64,000 nt of DNA from Buxus sempervirens (GCA_947561395.2 OX387194.1:12200048-12264047), one strand, 5' to 3'. Shown: positions 35,165-46,545, counted from the stretch's first letter. Notes: generated by a model not told the origin, from the sequence alone. Translations and numbers: made by a program.

Positions 35165-35835
35165 ATTATACTAGCAGGATGCACGTACAGTATTGCACGT
35201 GTGTAGGAAGGGGAGGGAGGGAAGGAAATAATGTGGGAGGGAACAATTGTAAAATTGATTGTTAAGTTTTGAAAAAAATTAAGGCAATTTTGACCATTGT
35301 ACCATTTTATTAATAAATCTTCCCCATAGTGTGTAAAGACTGTTTTGGAAAGCAACGCATTTTGTCTAGCAAGATCCTAAGGAGCCTATTCTCGTTATAT
35401 ATATTAGTGGAAAGGTATGCGCTATGCACGTGATATGATTAAGCTTTGTAACTAAAGCTACTTGTGTGTAAATGTGGATGCATTACAATTTTAAAATACA
35501 TTCAGAAAAAGATAAATAATGTGGATGCATCATGTAATTCTATTACCTGTATGACGTATTTCAAAATCAATAACACAAGAGAACAAATTGATATGTATGT
35601 GTGCGTATATAATAAATAAATAATGCATATATAAATATATGTATACCATATATAAAGGGAAGTGCCCTAAAAAGCATGCCATGATTGTTTTTGGAAGTAA
35701 AACATAAAAGGACAAATCTACCCCTATAAAAATATAAGATAATATTATTATAACGTTGTTTTTAGGAAAAAACTTAATTAGCTTTGGCACGCTTCCCAAG
35801 CCTATGTTCTCTTTATATAGATATATAGATAAATT
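35165..35835. mobile_element. Repeat beginning TACTAGCAGG.TGCACGT, at the start of unit 2
   Basis: It opens ATACTAGCAGGATGCACGTA..GCACGTG and closes with GGCACGCTTCCCAAG..TTCTCTTTATATAGATATATAGAT. The same opening occurs at 50227 and 60419, and a similar close near 17725-17770. The conserved ends with variable middles indicate a dispersed element (MITE or Helitron-like); the class cannot be fixed by eye. Confidence 0.45.
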
Positions 35836-37577
35836 ACAGTACTAAACGATATGATACATTAAATTGGAGCCTTGAAAGTTTTCCTATTGTGCCCCTTTCA
35901 AGTATTATCATTATTTTCACCAACATAATTAATAAGCGCAAGAAAAATCATAAAATTAGCCAATTAGACCTGGATGACCCCAAACAGAAAATATCCTTTC
36001 TATTGCATTGCAGGAACCTGTACTATTAGTAAATCCAACTTTGAGGAATATTCATCCCAGTTCTCTCTTTTTTCTCCTCAGAAATGCCCTCCTCAAATCT
36101 AAAAATCAATCATTATTCATCCCCAATCGAAACCACCTATATCGACGTGCAGTGCACGTGCCTCCCTCTTATTAGTTGAAAGAGAATTAAATTAGCAAGA
36201 AATGGGCCTCCACATATATATGAATTGTTTGATAGCTTAATTACATCTTCGGCTAGAAGCAGTGATCTTATTAGATCCAAACCAAAAATATCACGGTACC
36301 CAGGACTGGCTATGAAGCTGAGAAGAAAATTGCTATTCATGTCAGGAACAAAACAAGATTCTGAACCCAGTGATAGAAAAGGGTGCATGCCATCTGAAGT
36401 CTAAGATGTGTTTGCAATAAATTTAACTCTGAGTTGTTAGAAAATCATGGCTTCTAGGACTACAACAATACATTTATAATCCTTCTGTATTTTCAATAAT
36501 ATTCTTTGGATTGTTTTGATATAGCTGAAATCCCATGAAGTTATGCTTATTGAGACGTAAAACAAATGGGCATGAGATAAATCAGGAATTTGGCGAAGAA
36601 GATGAACCTACCTCACTTTCCGGCAGCAAAAAATAGTGAAGCCTGTGATTGGATGCCGGCGCCGGTCGTCAAAGTACAATTCACGATGAAAGACAGTCGT
36701 GAGGGCTTCATTGAGTAAGGAACAGACAATGGTGCTCAAGCAGGTCGTTGAGAAAGAATGGGAAGGAAGACAGAGAGACAATTTTTGAAACGCTTGTTTG
36801 TGTTTTAATGGTGCTTAAATGTGGGGTCGTTGAACCGCTTGTTTGGTTTGGCTAAAACCGAGAACCGACTGACCAACCAAAACTGACTTTGGATCGGTTT
36901 GGGTTGGGTTGGGTTTCAAAGTTTGTGGTTAGCTTTTGGTTCCAAAAATGTATACGGAATTAATTTTGGTTTGATTTCGGTTGAAGTTTTGGTTAAGCTA
37001 AATTTAAAAAATATGCTTCATTAAACTGAACTGAAGCGAACATACATATACTTTCACACATATTCGGTTTTTAAGGTCGGAGCGATCAGTTCTCAATTCG
37101 GGTCGGTTCAATTTTGAGTTAATAATACCAAACCTCAAATTGATCTTGGGCTGGTGTTAACTGGAACCAAACCGAACCGAGTTTCAAGTCGTCTTTCTTG
37201 GCGAGATTTATATCATTTTATTTTGCTTTACATGGAAGACGCTTAATTCTATTGTATTTACTTTTGTAAGCAAACTTGTGTCTTATTTTGTAGGTATTAC
37301 TAATTTTTCCTCCAGATTTACTCCTTTTGAGTGAATCCAATTCTATCATACTAAATCGTGAAGGAACCGGTTCATGGTGAAACCGGTTCAATTGGCTGGT
37401 CTGTGCCAGTATTTAAAAGAGAGAAAAGACAAATTCAGGTAAAACATTAAATCAGACTTTCTTTTTTTTTTTAACTGCAGCATGCATGACTGAGATTTCA
37501 ACTAGACCAAAACAACCTTAACAAAATCCAGAATTCCTTCTTCCCCCATAAACGGCCTGAAATTTGAAGCAAACTAA
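35836..37577. other. Unit 2 sequence downstream of EC1, no gene seen
   Basis: Paralogous to 17790-19458 in unit 1. It includes the AACCGAAC-rich degenerate element at about 36820-37190. Open frames such as 36137-36388 (minus) are not conserved in the unit 1 counterpart. Confidence 0.5.
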
Positions 37578-37961
37578 TTACTGGAAGGTGGTGGCCGGAG
37601 GTGGCGCAAAAGGCGGAGGAGAAGCGGCGGATGCATCACAGAAGCCTCGGAGAATGTCACCCTCTTGAAGAGTAAAGCCAAGGGAAGTGAGCATGGCGGG
37701 CCAGCATTGATGAGTGATGACACGAATCGCTCGGCAGCAATCGAGGCCGAGAGAGGTTTCGCCGTTGAGAAAGAAGAGAATGATCTCGTTTGTGCAAGAT
37801 TGGAGCTGCAGAAGTGCGTTCCAGCAGTCCATGTTTCCTCCACTCTGAAGACGAGCAGCAATATTGTGGCCTGCAGGGATGAGGTGCAGCTCTCTTGCTG
37901 CCATTGCAATACCCATGAGAGATGACACTGCAACTATGAGAGCAAACTTGTTGAGAGCCAT
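37578..37961 (-). CDS. Egg cell-secreted protein EC1-like, unit 2 copy
   Basis: An intronless 127-residue EC1 protein, tandem paralogue of 19459-19842 (120 of 127 residues identical). The signal peptide is residues 1-22. The six cysteines, the CTNEIILFFLNGE block and CWPAMLTSLGFTLQEGDILR are intact. Here the residue before the second cysteine is Ser (SCTNEI), which is the family norm as I know it; unit 1 has Phe. The C-terminal tail is Pro-rich (SPPPFAPPPATTFQ). Role by family: secreted egg-cell protein that activates sperm at fertilisation. Start chosen at the ATG 63-70 bp downstream of a TATA box, identical in both copies. Overlapping frames on either strand are shadows. Confidence 0.94.
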   Translation of the reverse strand: MALNKFALIVAVSSLMGIAMAARELHLIPAGHNIAARLQSGGNMDCWNALLQLQSCTNEIILFFLNGETSLGLDCCRAIRVITHQCWPAMLTSLGFTLQEGDILRGFCDASAASPPPFAPPPATTFQ

Positions 37962-38030
37962 TGCTTGGATGAGAGAAAGAGAGATCTAGAGAGAGAGATG
38001 GGTTTAGGGTATATGGGTGGAAGCATGGAA

Positions 38031-38039
38031 ATTTATAGG
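38031..38039 (-). promoter_or_regulatory. TATA box of the unit 2 EC1 gene
   Basis: CTATAAATTT on the minus strand, 70 bp before the start codon, in the same context as in unit 1. Confidence 0.6.
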
Positions 38040-38950
38040 AAGGGAGAACAGTGTATGTTGTGTGTTGTGATTCATTAAGCTGATCGTGGGAACATTTGTA
38101 ACGGATGTTTCATGAATGATGAAACTGATAACTCTAGAGCTTCCCAAGATTGTTAGTGCAGTGATTAAAGAAAATGGAAAAAGGCCAAGATTAGAGAACC
38201 GTTAGAATCTCTAAGAATTCCACCACCTCCTCCAGGTTTAGGATTACCCTAGAGATGAGCCATCAATATTCAACTTCAAGAAAATCTTTTGGAGGCTCCA
38301 ATTTAAAATTTGTTATTATGCTAGCTTTTTATTTTTTAATATTTTATCATTTTTTGTTATTATTTATTCATTTATTTTATGCAATTTTTACACTGTTATT
38401 AATTAAAGATGAAAAAATGTGATTTTTTTCAACATTTGTTACCATACATTAATGCTGTCAAACTTTTATTGGCCAGGATCATGGACTAGTGTGACAATCT
38501 ATGGCTGAGTGGGGGTGTCTTGGAGTCTGCTTAGTGCCCGTAATCAGTCCATTCAAGTACTGGCATAGACCATCTATTCAAAATTTCAAATTTAGACTGG
38601 AAATTAAGGCACACATGAATTGCACCTGGAAATTTTATAACCTTACATCATACCATTGAATTAGGAACTCTAGCTTAACCGGTTCAACAAGTGGTTCAAG
38701 CCAAGACAACCAAGAGACTACAAAATACTATTGGGCATAAGCAACTATCATTTACCTCATCCGGTTTAGTTGCCTATTGTGACATGGCTCTGTTTATCAG
38801 GTAGAGTAATGATGTGGCTAATTCAGACATTACAACTGGCAAGAATCCTCTAAATAGATATTTTGCACAATTCTTGCTAGATGGAAAATAGTTTTTGGGT
38901 TAAAATCTAATGATGTGAGGTTATCCAAAAGTGCATATAGACAAGTGAGG

Positions 38951-39390
38951 TTCTTCAAATAAGTTGTCACATGTAAAATCTAACAAGGTTTCTTAGTCTA
39001 GAGGGTTAGACCCCCGGATTAATTAAACCGAACCCGTTATCAAACTGAGGTTCGACCAGTTTCGTGCTCTTTAACTCTTCGACCCCATGAAGATAATATA
39101 ATGTGCTACACTTCCTGGCATCAAATTGTCAACTCTATCCAGTTAACCGAAAGTACACATAGACAAACGGAGTTCTTCAAATAAGTTGTCTCGTGTAAAA
39201 TCTAACAAGGTTTCTCAGTCTAGAGGGTTACACCTTTGGTTTAATTAAACCTATCAAACTGAGGTTCGACCGGTTTCATGATCTTTAACTCTTTGAACCA
39301 TGACGATAATCTAAGTTGATGATGTGCTCCACTTAATTCTTGGCATCAAATTGCCCACTCTATCGCCCAATAAACTCCATTGCACGTCAT
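38951..39390. repeat. 222-bp tandem duplication upstream of the unit 2 PIP-like gene
   Basis: The block TTCTTCAAATAAGTTGTC..TCTAACAAGGTTTCT..GAGGTTCGACC..TTGGCATCAAATTG starts at 38951 and again at 39173. Unit 4 has one copy (about 49250-49460), so the duplication arose in unit 2. It lies about 360-800 bp upstream of the start codon. Confidence 0.75.
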
Positions 39391-39608
39391 GGATGGAGGA
39401 TTTTAGTAACTTCAACATTTTGAACGCTGCAAATTCAAATCTCACGTTCTACCTACCCCACACAAATCTCTCAAATCTTTTGGACTAACATGCATCATAC
39501 CTCAAGAGAAAAATAGAAAAAACCCCCCACAAAGAATTCAACACCATTGAAGAACAAGAATATTGAAATTAGTGTTATAGAGACCAAAATATACATCCCA
39601 ACACTGTC

Positions 39609-39616
39609 TATATTTA
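39609..39616 (+). promoter_or_regulatory. Possible TATA box of the unit 2 PIP-like gene
   Basis: TATATTTA in CCCAACACTGTCTATATTTACTTC, about 140 bp before the start codon. The matching place in unit 4 reads TATATATA (49734-49741). Confidence 0.5.
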
Positions 39617-39751
39617 CTTCAACACAACTAAACTATACTCCTATTCACATGCCCAAGATTTTTCTTAGCAAAAGATCCCATTGAAGAAAACAGAGACCAA
39701 GTTTCTCCGGTAAAAACCTTCAAAACTCGGTGGCCGGCAGGGTTTTTTGAT

Positions 39752-39973
39752 ATGGGTTTCCGGCGAGGACTCACCCTTTTACTAGTTTTTTTCACTTGGG
39801 TTGCCATTTTGAGTCAAATCAGTGTCAAGGCAGCTAGATTGCTCTATGAGGATTTCGCCGGTGCAAGTAACTTGGCGACTGACCCGTCGGCGTCGGAGAA
39901 TTTGGAGCCTATCATGATGTATTGGCTCGGACGATTATCATCTGGGCCGAGCCGACGTGGTGATGGCCACTAA
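39752..39973 (+). CDS. PIP/PIPL-type secreted peptide precursor, unit 2 copy
   Basis: A 73-residue precursor. Residues 1-28 form a signal peptide (MGFRRGLTLLLVFFTWVAIL through VKAA). After a variable middle it ends RLSSGPSRRGDGH at the very C-terminus. This fits the SGPSxxGxGH motif of the PAMP-induced peptide (PIP/PIP-like) family, whose processed C-terminal peptides are perceived by the receptor kinase RLK7 in Arabidopsis and enhance immunity or stress signalling. Precursor length (about 70-110), position of the motif and lack of cysteines fit the family. That this gene acts in immunity is inference. The protein aligns with the unit 4 copy over its whole length and both start MGF. The upstream region carries a 222-bp tandem duplication. 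Confidence 0.88.
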   Translation: MGFRRGLTLLLVFFTWVAILSQISVKAARLLYEDFAGASNLATDPSASENLEPIMMYWLGRLSSGPSRRGDGH

Positions 39974-40674
39974 CTCATTCTGGTTGTGGGGTTCTTTGGG
40001 CTGAAAGCAAAGGTTATCTTGCTCTTAAAAGGGTGAATAAAAGGAAATATAAATGAAAATTTGAAAATATATAAAAGTTAACTTCTATAAATTTTATGTT
40101 TCTTTTATGTATTTATTTAACTTGGTGTATATTTCGGATCCATGTAGCAACTTATTTGAAGAACCCTACTTGTCCAGGTGTACTAAAAATACATGTATTA
40201 ATCAAACACTGTTTTTTTCCAAAAAGTAACTTATTGTATCTATAGATAAGTGCTTATGTTGAGTCATTTAAACAAAAGCACAGGATTAAAACTTTTCAAA
40301 TGTGCAACATTTCATTAGGGGTAATAATAATCCAACTTGGGTTGAGTTCAAATTGAGTGAACTCATTTATCAACTTTGAAAGGTTTTATGTCATTAACCT
40401 GCCTATCCTCCGGATTTTAGGCCATGTGTGGTATTTTGCTTCACAAGGGAGATGCAATTGCTTTATAATTGATTTCTATGAACTGCTTTGTAAAAATTAA
40501 TTGAAATGAAAAGATGATGTTTAGCAAACTCCGATTTAAGGAGTGTTTTTAGGCCAAGAATTAATAAATTACAAAGTGGGAATTATTGAATAACATAAAG
40601 ATAAATGATTTAAACAAAACTATCAATTAAGTGTCACTATGCAGAAATAATCCAATGGCAATGATCATGGTAAA

Positions 40675-40705
40675 TGTGTGTGTGTATATATATATATATA
40701 TATAA
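40675..40705. repeat. TG/TA microsatellite
   Basis: TGTGTGTGTGTATATATATATATATATA. The unit 1 counterpart near 21050-21076 has a different repeat number. Confidence 0.8.
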
Positions 40706-40857
40706 TGGCTGATTTTTTAAATGGGTTTAGATAATATTTTTTACTATCTATAATGAAAGTAGCAAAAGCAATGAAAAATTCCACTCACAAAGATTCCTAT
40801 CAATGACCAAGTTCTTCATTTTCTACCTAAACATTTCTGTTGAACTCTGCAACCTGC

Positions 40858-40943
40858 ATCTTTTCCTTTCACTATTTCTCTTTTAGTTAAAAAGGAGAGC
40901 ATCTTTTCCTTTCACTATTTCTCTTTTAGTTAAAAAGGAGAGC
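40858..40943. repeat. 43-bp tandem duplication in unit 2
   Basis: CATCTTTTCCTTTCACTATTTCTC..AAAAAGGAGAG occurs twice back to back; unit 1 (about 21240-21282) has one copy. Confidence 0.8.
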
Positions 40944-42008
40944 TCCCACTGAGGGATTGATATCATCTACAGTTCAATTGTAACCAACTGCATTAAAAAA
41001 AGTGAAAAAAAGAAAACTTTTCATTTCTCTCTCTCTCCTGCATTTTTTTTTTTAAGATTAATGAAGATTTCATTAAGATCAAAAAGAAGAGGGGAACCCC
41101 ACAAGACATGGGATCATCCAAAATACATCATAAACCAAAAGACACAAACACTATAGATCAGCAAAATACAATGAGCTACATCAAAAAGTGGCAACCACCA
41201 AAAAGCGCCGCTAATGGTCCAAACCACACCACATATAAGTCATAGTCGCCCAGTCCATAATAATATCTAACAATGAATATGTAGCAAAGTCCTTCTATGG
41301 CACTAAAACCCAAGAAGCTATCAAAGATATAACCTGGTTGACCACACAAAAGTTTCTAACCATCATGCCCTAAAAGCTCCGATTACATACTGTAGACACC
41401 CAAAAATTGCATGATTTTTGATAAATCTTGAAGGAGAGAAATATTTTATTATAATTTTTCAATTCTTAGCATTGGGTTTGAGATCCTTAACCCATTTGAA
41501 TCCAAAGCCGCAAAGAAAAAGGCCCGAATTCAATCTTTTATGCAAAGTCAAACTTTTTCGGGTTGAATTTTATTGACTTTTGACCCTAGAAAATGTATTT
41601 TTTAAAGCAAGATTTGAAGATAATTTTTCCCGGTAATTAGGTTTTTAGCAATGTTATTGCATAAATGAATTTTTTGAGATTTTAAATCTTGATAAATACA
41701 TTTGTATCAACATGTTGAATCTTTTTACCGGACCTGGAAAACCGGAATTTAGCCTGGAACTGGAAAGTTGACTTTTTATTCACTTGGAATTTGGGTCTGG
41801 AAATATTTTTAATGGATTCAAATGGGGGGTGTTTGCTTTTTTACATGTAATATCTTAAGTAAATGGAGATTAAAAAATACAAGGACATTTACTTAAACAA
41901 TATTACATGTAAATAAGCCTGGCCTGTACAGTTAAGGCTCAAAACCAACAAAAAATGTGCTGACCGTAGTATATGTGTGGTTTTGGTTAATTTGGTCTGA
42001 ACTGCCCT

Positions 42009-42230
42009 GTATGTGCGGTTTCGACCGCACACACAGCACGGTTGAGGTTCATGCTTCTCGCGTAAGCTGCCACGTGGCTTCCAGAAGCTTTGGCCGTTAA
42101 GCCACGTCAACAGCAATCATGACGAGCGTAACTGAATTGGAACCGCCCTGTATGTGCGGTTGAGGTGAATTGCATAGAAACCGCACATACAGTGACGGTT
42201 CTGTGGAAACCGCACTGTGTATGCGGTTTT
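42009..42230 (+). repeat. Palindrome cluster in U3 of LTR D
   Basis: CTGTATGTGCGGTTTCGACC pairs with its own right arm GCACACACAG (42009-42038). CTGTATGTGCGGTT (42149) pairs with AACCGCACATACAG (42178-42191). AACCGCACTGTGTATGCGGTT lies at 42208-42229. The cluster ends about 200 bp upstream of the TATA box. Confidence 0.85.
42069..42078 (+). promoter_or_regulatory. G-box palindrome in U3 of LTR D
   Basis: GCCACGTGGC, a perfect 10-bp palindrome with a CACGTG core, the binding core of plant bZIP and bHLH factors. It sits inside the palindrome cluster, so LTR D may be light- or ABA-responsive; that is inference. Confidence 0.5.
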
Positions 42231-44322
42231 GGTTATTTCGGGGATTTGCGAAATAGCTCGATCTCTGAGCCTTATTTACGCATATTACCTCTCTCTCTCT
42301 CAGGGACTTGAAATCCCTATTTCACCTTCCGAAACTTGCGAAATTACTCCAATTCAAGCCTTTAAGGAGAATTGGAATAATCTAGAGAAATTTTTGGGCA
42401 TACCCTTGGGACTTTATTGCCCTTGGCTGTGCCTATAAATAGAGGGGTCCTCCTCTTGCAAATGGTTGATAATTTGAAGCTTGGAAGCTCTGCAAGAAGA
42501 GAAGAAACTCTGCTGGATTGCTGCCTCAAGTACTCAAGCTACAAAAGGTAACGTTCTAGTTCAGTTTCCAACATCTTCTTTACATTCCAACTCCCATCTT
42601 CTACCTTTTTGTAGTGTAAGGCCTTTTTGTGTGTTTTTGCAACCCCAAACCTCTTCCAAAGTACCTGGGAATCCTCTCTAGCCGTAAAACGTGAAGAGAG
42701 AGCCTTGGGAAAAAGAAGTAGGAATGGATCCTCTAGGCTTAGTACCTACAAATGATGAAGAGCATGCTATTTGGTTATTTTGAGCCTATGGATGATTTTC
42801 CTGATGTTTGTACATTTGTTTCTGGAGAAAATATGTGAATCCTTGCTCTCAATAGCAATGGATTCCAACCTTCTCCTGGAGAATTGATTTTCACCACCAA
42901 GCACACTTTTCACTATCTTTGCAAAAAATAAGCTAGATCTTGGATTTCCATGTTTAATACGGGAAATCTGAAATTATTGGCTTAAGAATGAACGTTAGAA
43001 CTTCATGAGTTTGTTTTTCTTAATTTCCAAGTGTTTTGGTCGAATTCACTTGCACACATGCACTAGTTTTGGTTTTTTCTTCAAAAATCTTCAAAACAGG
43101 GCAGCATCTGTGGCCTGTCTTAGAATGCTTATAACTTCATCCTCCGGATGAATTTTTGAGTGATTCCAAAGGTATGTAATAGATGAGCATGTCTAGTTTG
43201 TATCTGGAAATTTTCGTCCATTTTTATGAAGCCAATTTTTGACACCATCTGTTCAAAGTCTGTAAGTTAGTTCAGCCCAAATTGCTAAACTTGCCGCTTT
43301 GATGGTGCACCATTTGCCCAATTTTAATCCGTTTTGAGTGATTTCAGTTTCTAAGTTTTCCTTGAGAAATCTATTTTCATTTCAAGCTAGTTTCAACAAA
43401 TTTTGATCTGATTTGTGGCCTGTATGCTTGATTGACTCAGAACAGTTCAATGACATAGTCCTAAGCTAATCTGTGATCTTCAAGGCCTGTTCAAAGGCGC
43501 ACACAAGTCACATCTGGATAGAGATTTGGGTGAGGTTTATTTCGCTTGAAAGATGGCATCACATACTCTATCTATGCAAAGTTTCATGTACTTTTATGGA
43601 GCCAAACTCCACGAATAGAGTTTTGAAAATGCTTACTCGCCGCTTTTTCCGAGTTATAACAGCAGATTTCCATAGAGTATTTCTCTTTTATTTTAAATCG
43701 GATTAAGCTGAATTTTTTACTGTACACTCTACTTCATACCAGTTATCAAATGGCCTTGGTTTCATTTGATTTGGATTTAAATCAAGTAATTTTTGGTTGA
43801 TCGAAGTCTTCAAGTTCTTATAACCTGTTTTTTCCAGATTTATCTTAGCTTGATTTTTCTTCATTTTTACTTGGATTTTCCTTCACTCATGAAGTTCTAA
43901 AGTGATATATCCATGAGGAGAGTCCAAGTTCATTGGATTACTCATGTGGAATAATCACATACATGTTGCTTATTTTAAGCACCCTTTTGTTTATTTTTTA
44001 TTAGCAAACAATCCTTAGCATGAGCAAGCATGTGGCAATCATCTCTGACGGATGAGTGGGGATGCCTAACACCTTCCCCCGCTCATAAATAATTCCCCTT
44101 ACCTGATCTCTAGATTTTTCCTTATATTAGAGCTACTTTGGCTCTATTTGGCTTTTATGAATCCTTTGGTGTCCATTCACACCTTAACTTGGATGGTGGC
44201 GACTCTATATCTTTTTGAACCCCGCGTGAGGATATCGGAAGTCATCTCAAGTGACATTTTCCATGTCTCACACATACCCACCATAGTGTCCATAGAGTAG
44301 CAAAAAAAATACCCTGTAAGGC

Positions 44323-44324
<2 letters not shown>

Positions 44325-44391
<67 letters not shown>
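44325..44391. repeat. (CT)n microsatellite
   Basis: About 33 CT repeats. Units 1 and 3 have only 5-8 at the same place, so this tract has expanded in unit 2. The Arg-Glu repeat frame on the minus strand is an artefact of it. Confidence 0.9.
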
Positions 44392-44392
<1 letters not shown>

Positions 44393-45192
44393 GCATTAAA
44401 AACTAAAAAACCTTTTTTCACTTTTTTTTTTCTAAAATTGCTTGCCATTATACAATTGAAACCTCTTGCGGGTTCAAATGTATATGATGTCAGTGGGTGC
44501 GTAGAAGTAGAATGGTTGTTTCAAGTGCAAACGCATAGTTTCCTTTTGGGACATTTAGGCCCCATTTAGATAGCAAGAGAATACAAGAAACTAACAGAAA
44601 ATATGCTTTTGTCGCTTCCTAGGTGCGTTTGGCTGACTGGAAATTGTGAGGCCCACAGTTTCTCGAGATTAAAAATGATAATAACCGCCCCTTTTGTTTC
44701 CTACATGTTAAGATCAGATTTTGCATCATGAAAAACAAGATTTGAAAAGTTTTCAATGATACCCTCTTCCAGTGACGGTTATCTTCTTCAACCCCTCTCC
44801 CTGTATCTGCATGACTCTTCTTTACATTCTTTTTTAATTTATTTTATTATCTACAACTTCTCGGATTCTTGGTATTAGGAGTGTGTCATGAGCATAAATC
44901 GAAAGTATCAAAATTGTCACATGTTAATAATTAAATTTTTTATTATATAATTATTCATTTATATATTAAATTTTTTAGTTATATCTATGTAAGGGTAGGA
45001 CTAAAAATATAGTTTAGGATTCTTATGATTTTCTTGTTATACAAACACAAAATGCAAGATTTTTGGTTATAACTATATAATTTTCTTGTAGCATCAAGAA
45101 ATTTATTTTTCTGTTTTCATTCTTTTCACTTTCTTCACTTTTCTTTTTCTCACTGTCCTTTCTCGCATTCTCTCAACATTCAAATGGAGCCT

Positions 45193-45519
45193 TAAGGATG
45201 GCAATGGGGCCGGTTTTGGTAGACGGCCCTGGATTTTCAAATACCAAACTCTAACCTGCTTCTATCAGGTTGGTAGCAGGGTGGGTCGGGGGATTTACCC
45301 GGTTGTATTAAAAATTGTGTTTTTAAATAGAATATGTTATAACTAATAATATATTTATTCATTAAATATGTACCTTTTATATATGATATGTATTAAATAA
45401 TATTTTAAACATATAAAACTAAGTTCGGTCCCCGGGGCAGTTGGCTAAACCTTAACCCAATTATGGCAATACCAACCTCTAACCATTAGAGGGCGGGGAA
45501 GGTTAAATGTCATCCCTAA
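45193..45519. mobile_element. hAT-like short element, GATGGCAAT termini
   Basis: Starts TAAGGATGGCAATGGGG and ends AATGTCATCCCTAA, imperfect terminal inverted repeats of the TAGGGATGGCAATG type common in plant hAT-derived MITEs. Inside are ACCCGGTTG and CCATTAGAGGGCGGGG, as in the element at 62446-62767. Unit 3 has the same element (about 48164-48455) with its left end deleted. No matching 8-bp duplication is visible. Confidence 0.55.
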
Positions 45520-45592
45520 TTGAGATTAAAAAGGAACTAAATGACCTCAAGAGGAAGGCCAAAGAGTTTCTAGATTTCATTTGGCCTATGAG

Positions 45593-46537
45593 TAGAGCTG
45601 TAAGTTTTGCCCAGCCCGCCCGAAACCCGCCTAGCCCAACCCAAATAACAACCCAAACTAAGACTTCAGATTGGGTTTGGATTTGGATCGGGCTTCATTT
45701 TAGGCCCTAAGTTGAGTTTTGGTTGGGTTTGGGTTTATACTTCATAGCCCGAAAAGCCCGAAAAACCCGAACTTCAGAAAAGAGATATGAGTTACATCTA
45801 AACATAACTACTTCCAAAGAAGAAACCTATTACTTATATCCAAACATAGCTTTTTTGTTACATCTTTTTTTCTATAACTTGAAGGGATTGGAGTTATTTT
45901 TACCCAACATTCGATAAGGAAAATTGCACTACTATTGCTTTGTCTATATTAGTTTTCTAAAACCTTCAAGAGACATTATTGATCATATTGAAGTGGGATC
46001 TATAAGGACGGTTTAATACATACCCTAGGAATACAAAAGTTAATTAATCAAGTTGAATATACTCACACACCTAGGAATGACAAAATTAATTAACTAAATA
46101 GAGTATCTTCACTTTTACAAAGAAAAGGCAAGTATTTATATAAACCGATTGATTTTAAGGAAATGCATTATCTATTGTAATATTTGGTTTTTCCTTTTTA
46201 AGATACTTATAAGAAAATATGAATTGTATTTTATTTTTTAGATATACATTTATTTAATAATTTTCTATCACTATTGCATCCTAGTTAATATTTGAGTTCA
46301 TAAATTCTAATTTTACTTTGTTATAAAATAATTTAAATTGCAATTATCATTGAGGGGACTTTTAATTTGGATTGGCCCAAACCCAGCCCGAACTCAAAAA
46401 AAAGTTTTAGGGTTGGATTTGGGCTCATAGAGTTTGGGTTTAGAGCGGCCCGAGGTGAGTTTGGGCCAAGTAAGTTTAGATTGGGTTGAACCCAAACTCA
46501 TAGAAACGCGGCCCAACCCACCCTACTTACAGCTTTA
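45593..46537. mobile_element. Non-autonomous hAT-type DNA transposon, 945 bp
   Basis: A perfect 8-bp target duplication CCTATGAG lies at 45585-45592 and 46538-46545. The terminal inverted repeats are TAGAGCTGTAAG and CTTACAGCTTTA. The empty site is present once in the junction of units 3 and 4 (GGCCTATGAGCCCTTG near 48512-48527). The ends carry many CCCGCC/GGCCCGA motifs in inverted arrangement, as usual in hAT subterminal regions. No transposase frame; it would need an enzyme in trans. Confidence 0.93.
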
Positions 46538-46545
46538 CCTATGAG

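Larger units (their letters stand above)
41391..44272 (+). mobile_element. LTR D: solo LTR with perfect target duplication and known empty site
   Basis: Starts TGTAGACACCC, ends CCATGTCTCACA, 2882 bp, flanked by CATAC at 41386-41390 and 44273-44277. The uninterrupted sequence is seen in unit 1 (near 21730, TACGTACCCACC) and unit 3 (near 47270, TAGGTACCCACC). It belongs to the same family as LTRs A-C: TATA box at 42434-42441 (CTATAAATAGAGG), the CTCTCTAGCCGTAAAACGTG block at 42673 and the GGTGCCTAAC/GATGCCTAAC and GGTGGCGACTC motifs near its 3' end. It is longer because of extra sequence downstream of about 42960. There is no interior, so it is a solo LTR. Confidence 0.94.
35200..45592 (+). 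repeat. Tandem segment unit 2 (EC1 and PIP), interrupted by LTR D
   Basis: The most complete unit. Its own sequence is about 35200-41390 and 44278-45592. It carries the EC1 gene (37578), the PIP-like gene (39752), the (CT)n tract and an hAT-like remnant (45193). It matches unit 1 over its first 6 kb and units 3 and 4 over its later part. Confidence 0.85.

Noticed and set aside
44242-44448. Arg-Glu repeat protein on the minus strand
   Set aside because: Translation of the (CT)n microsatellite.
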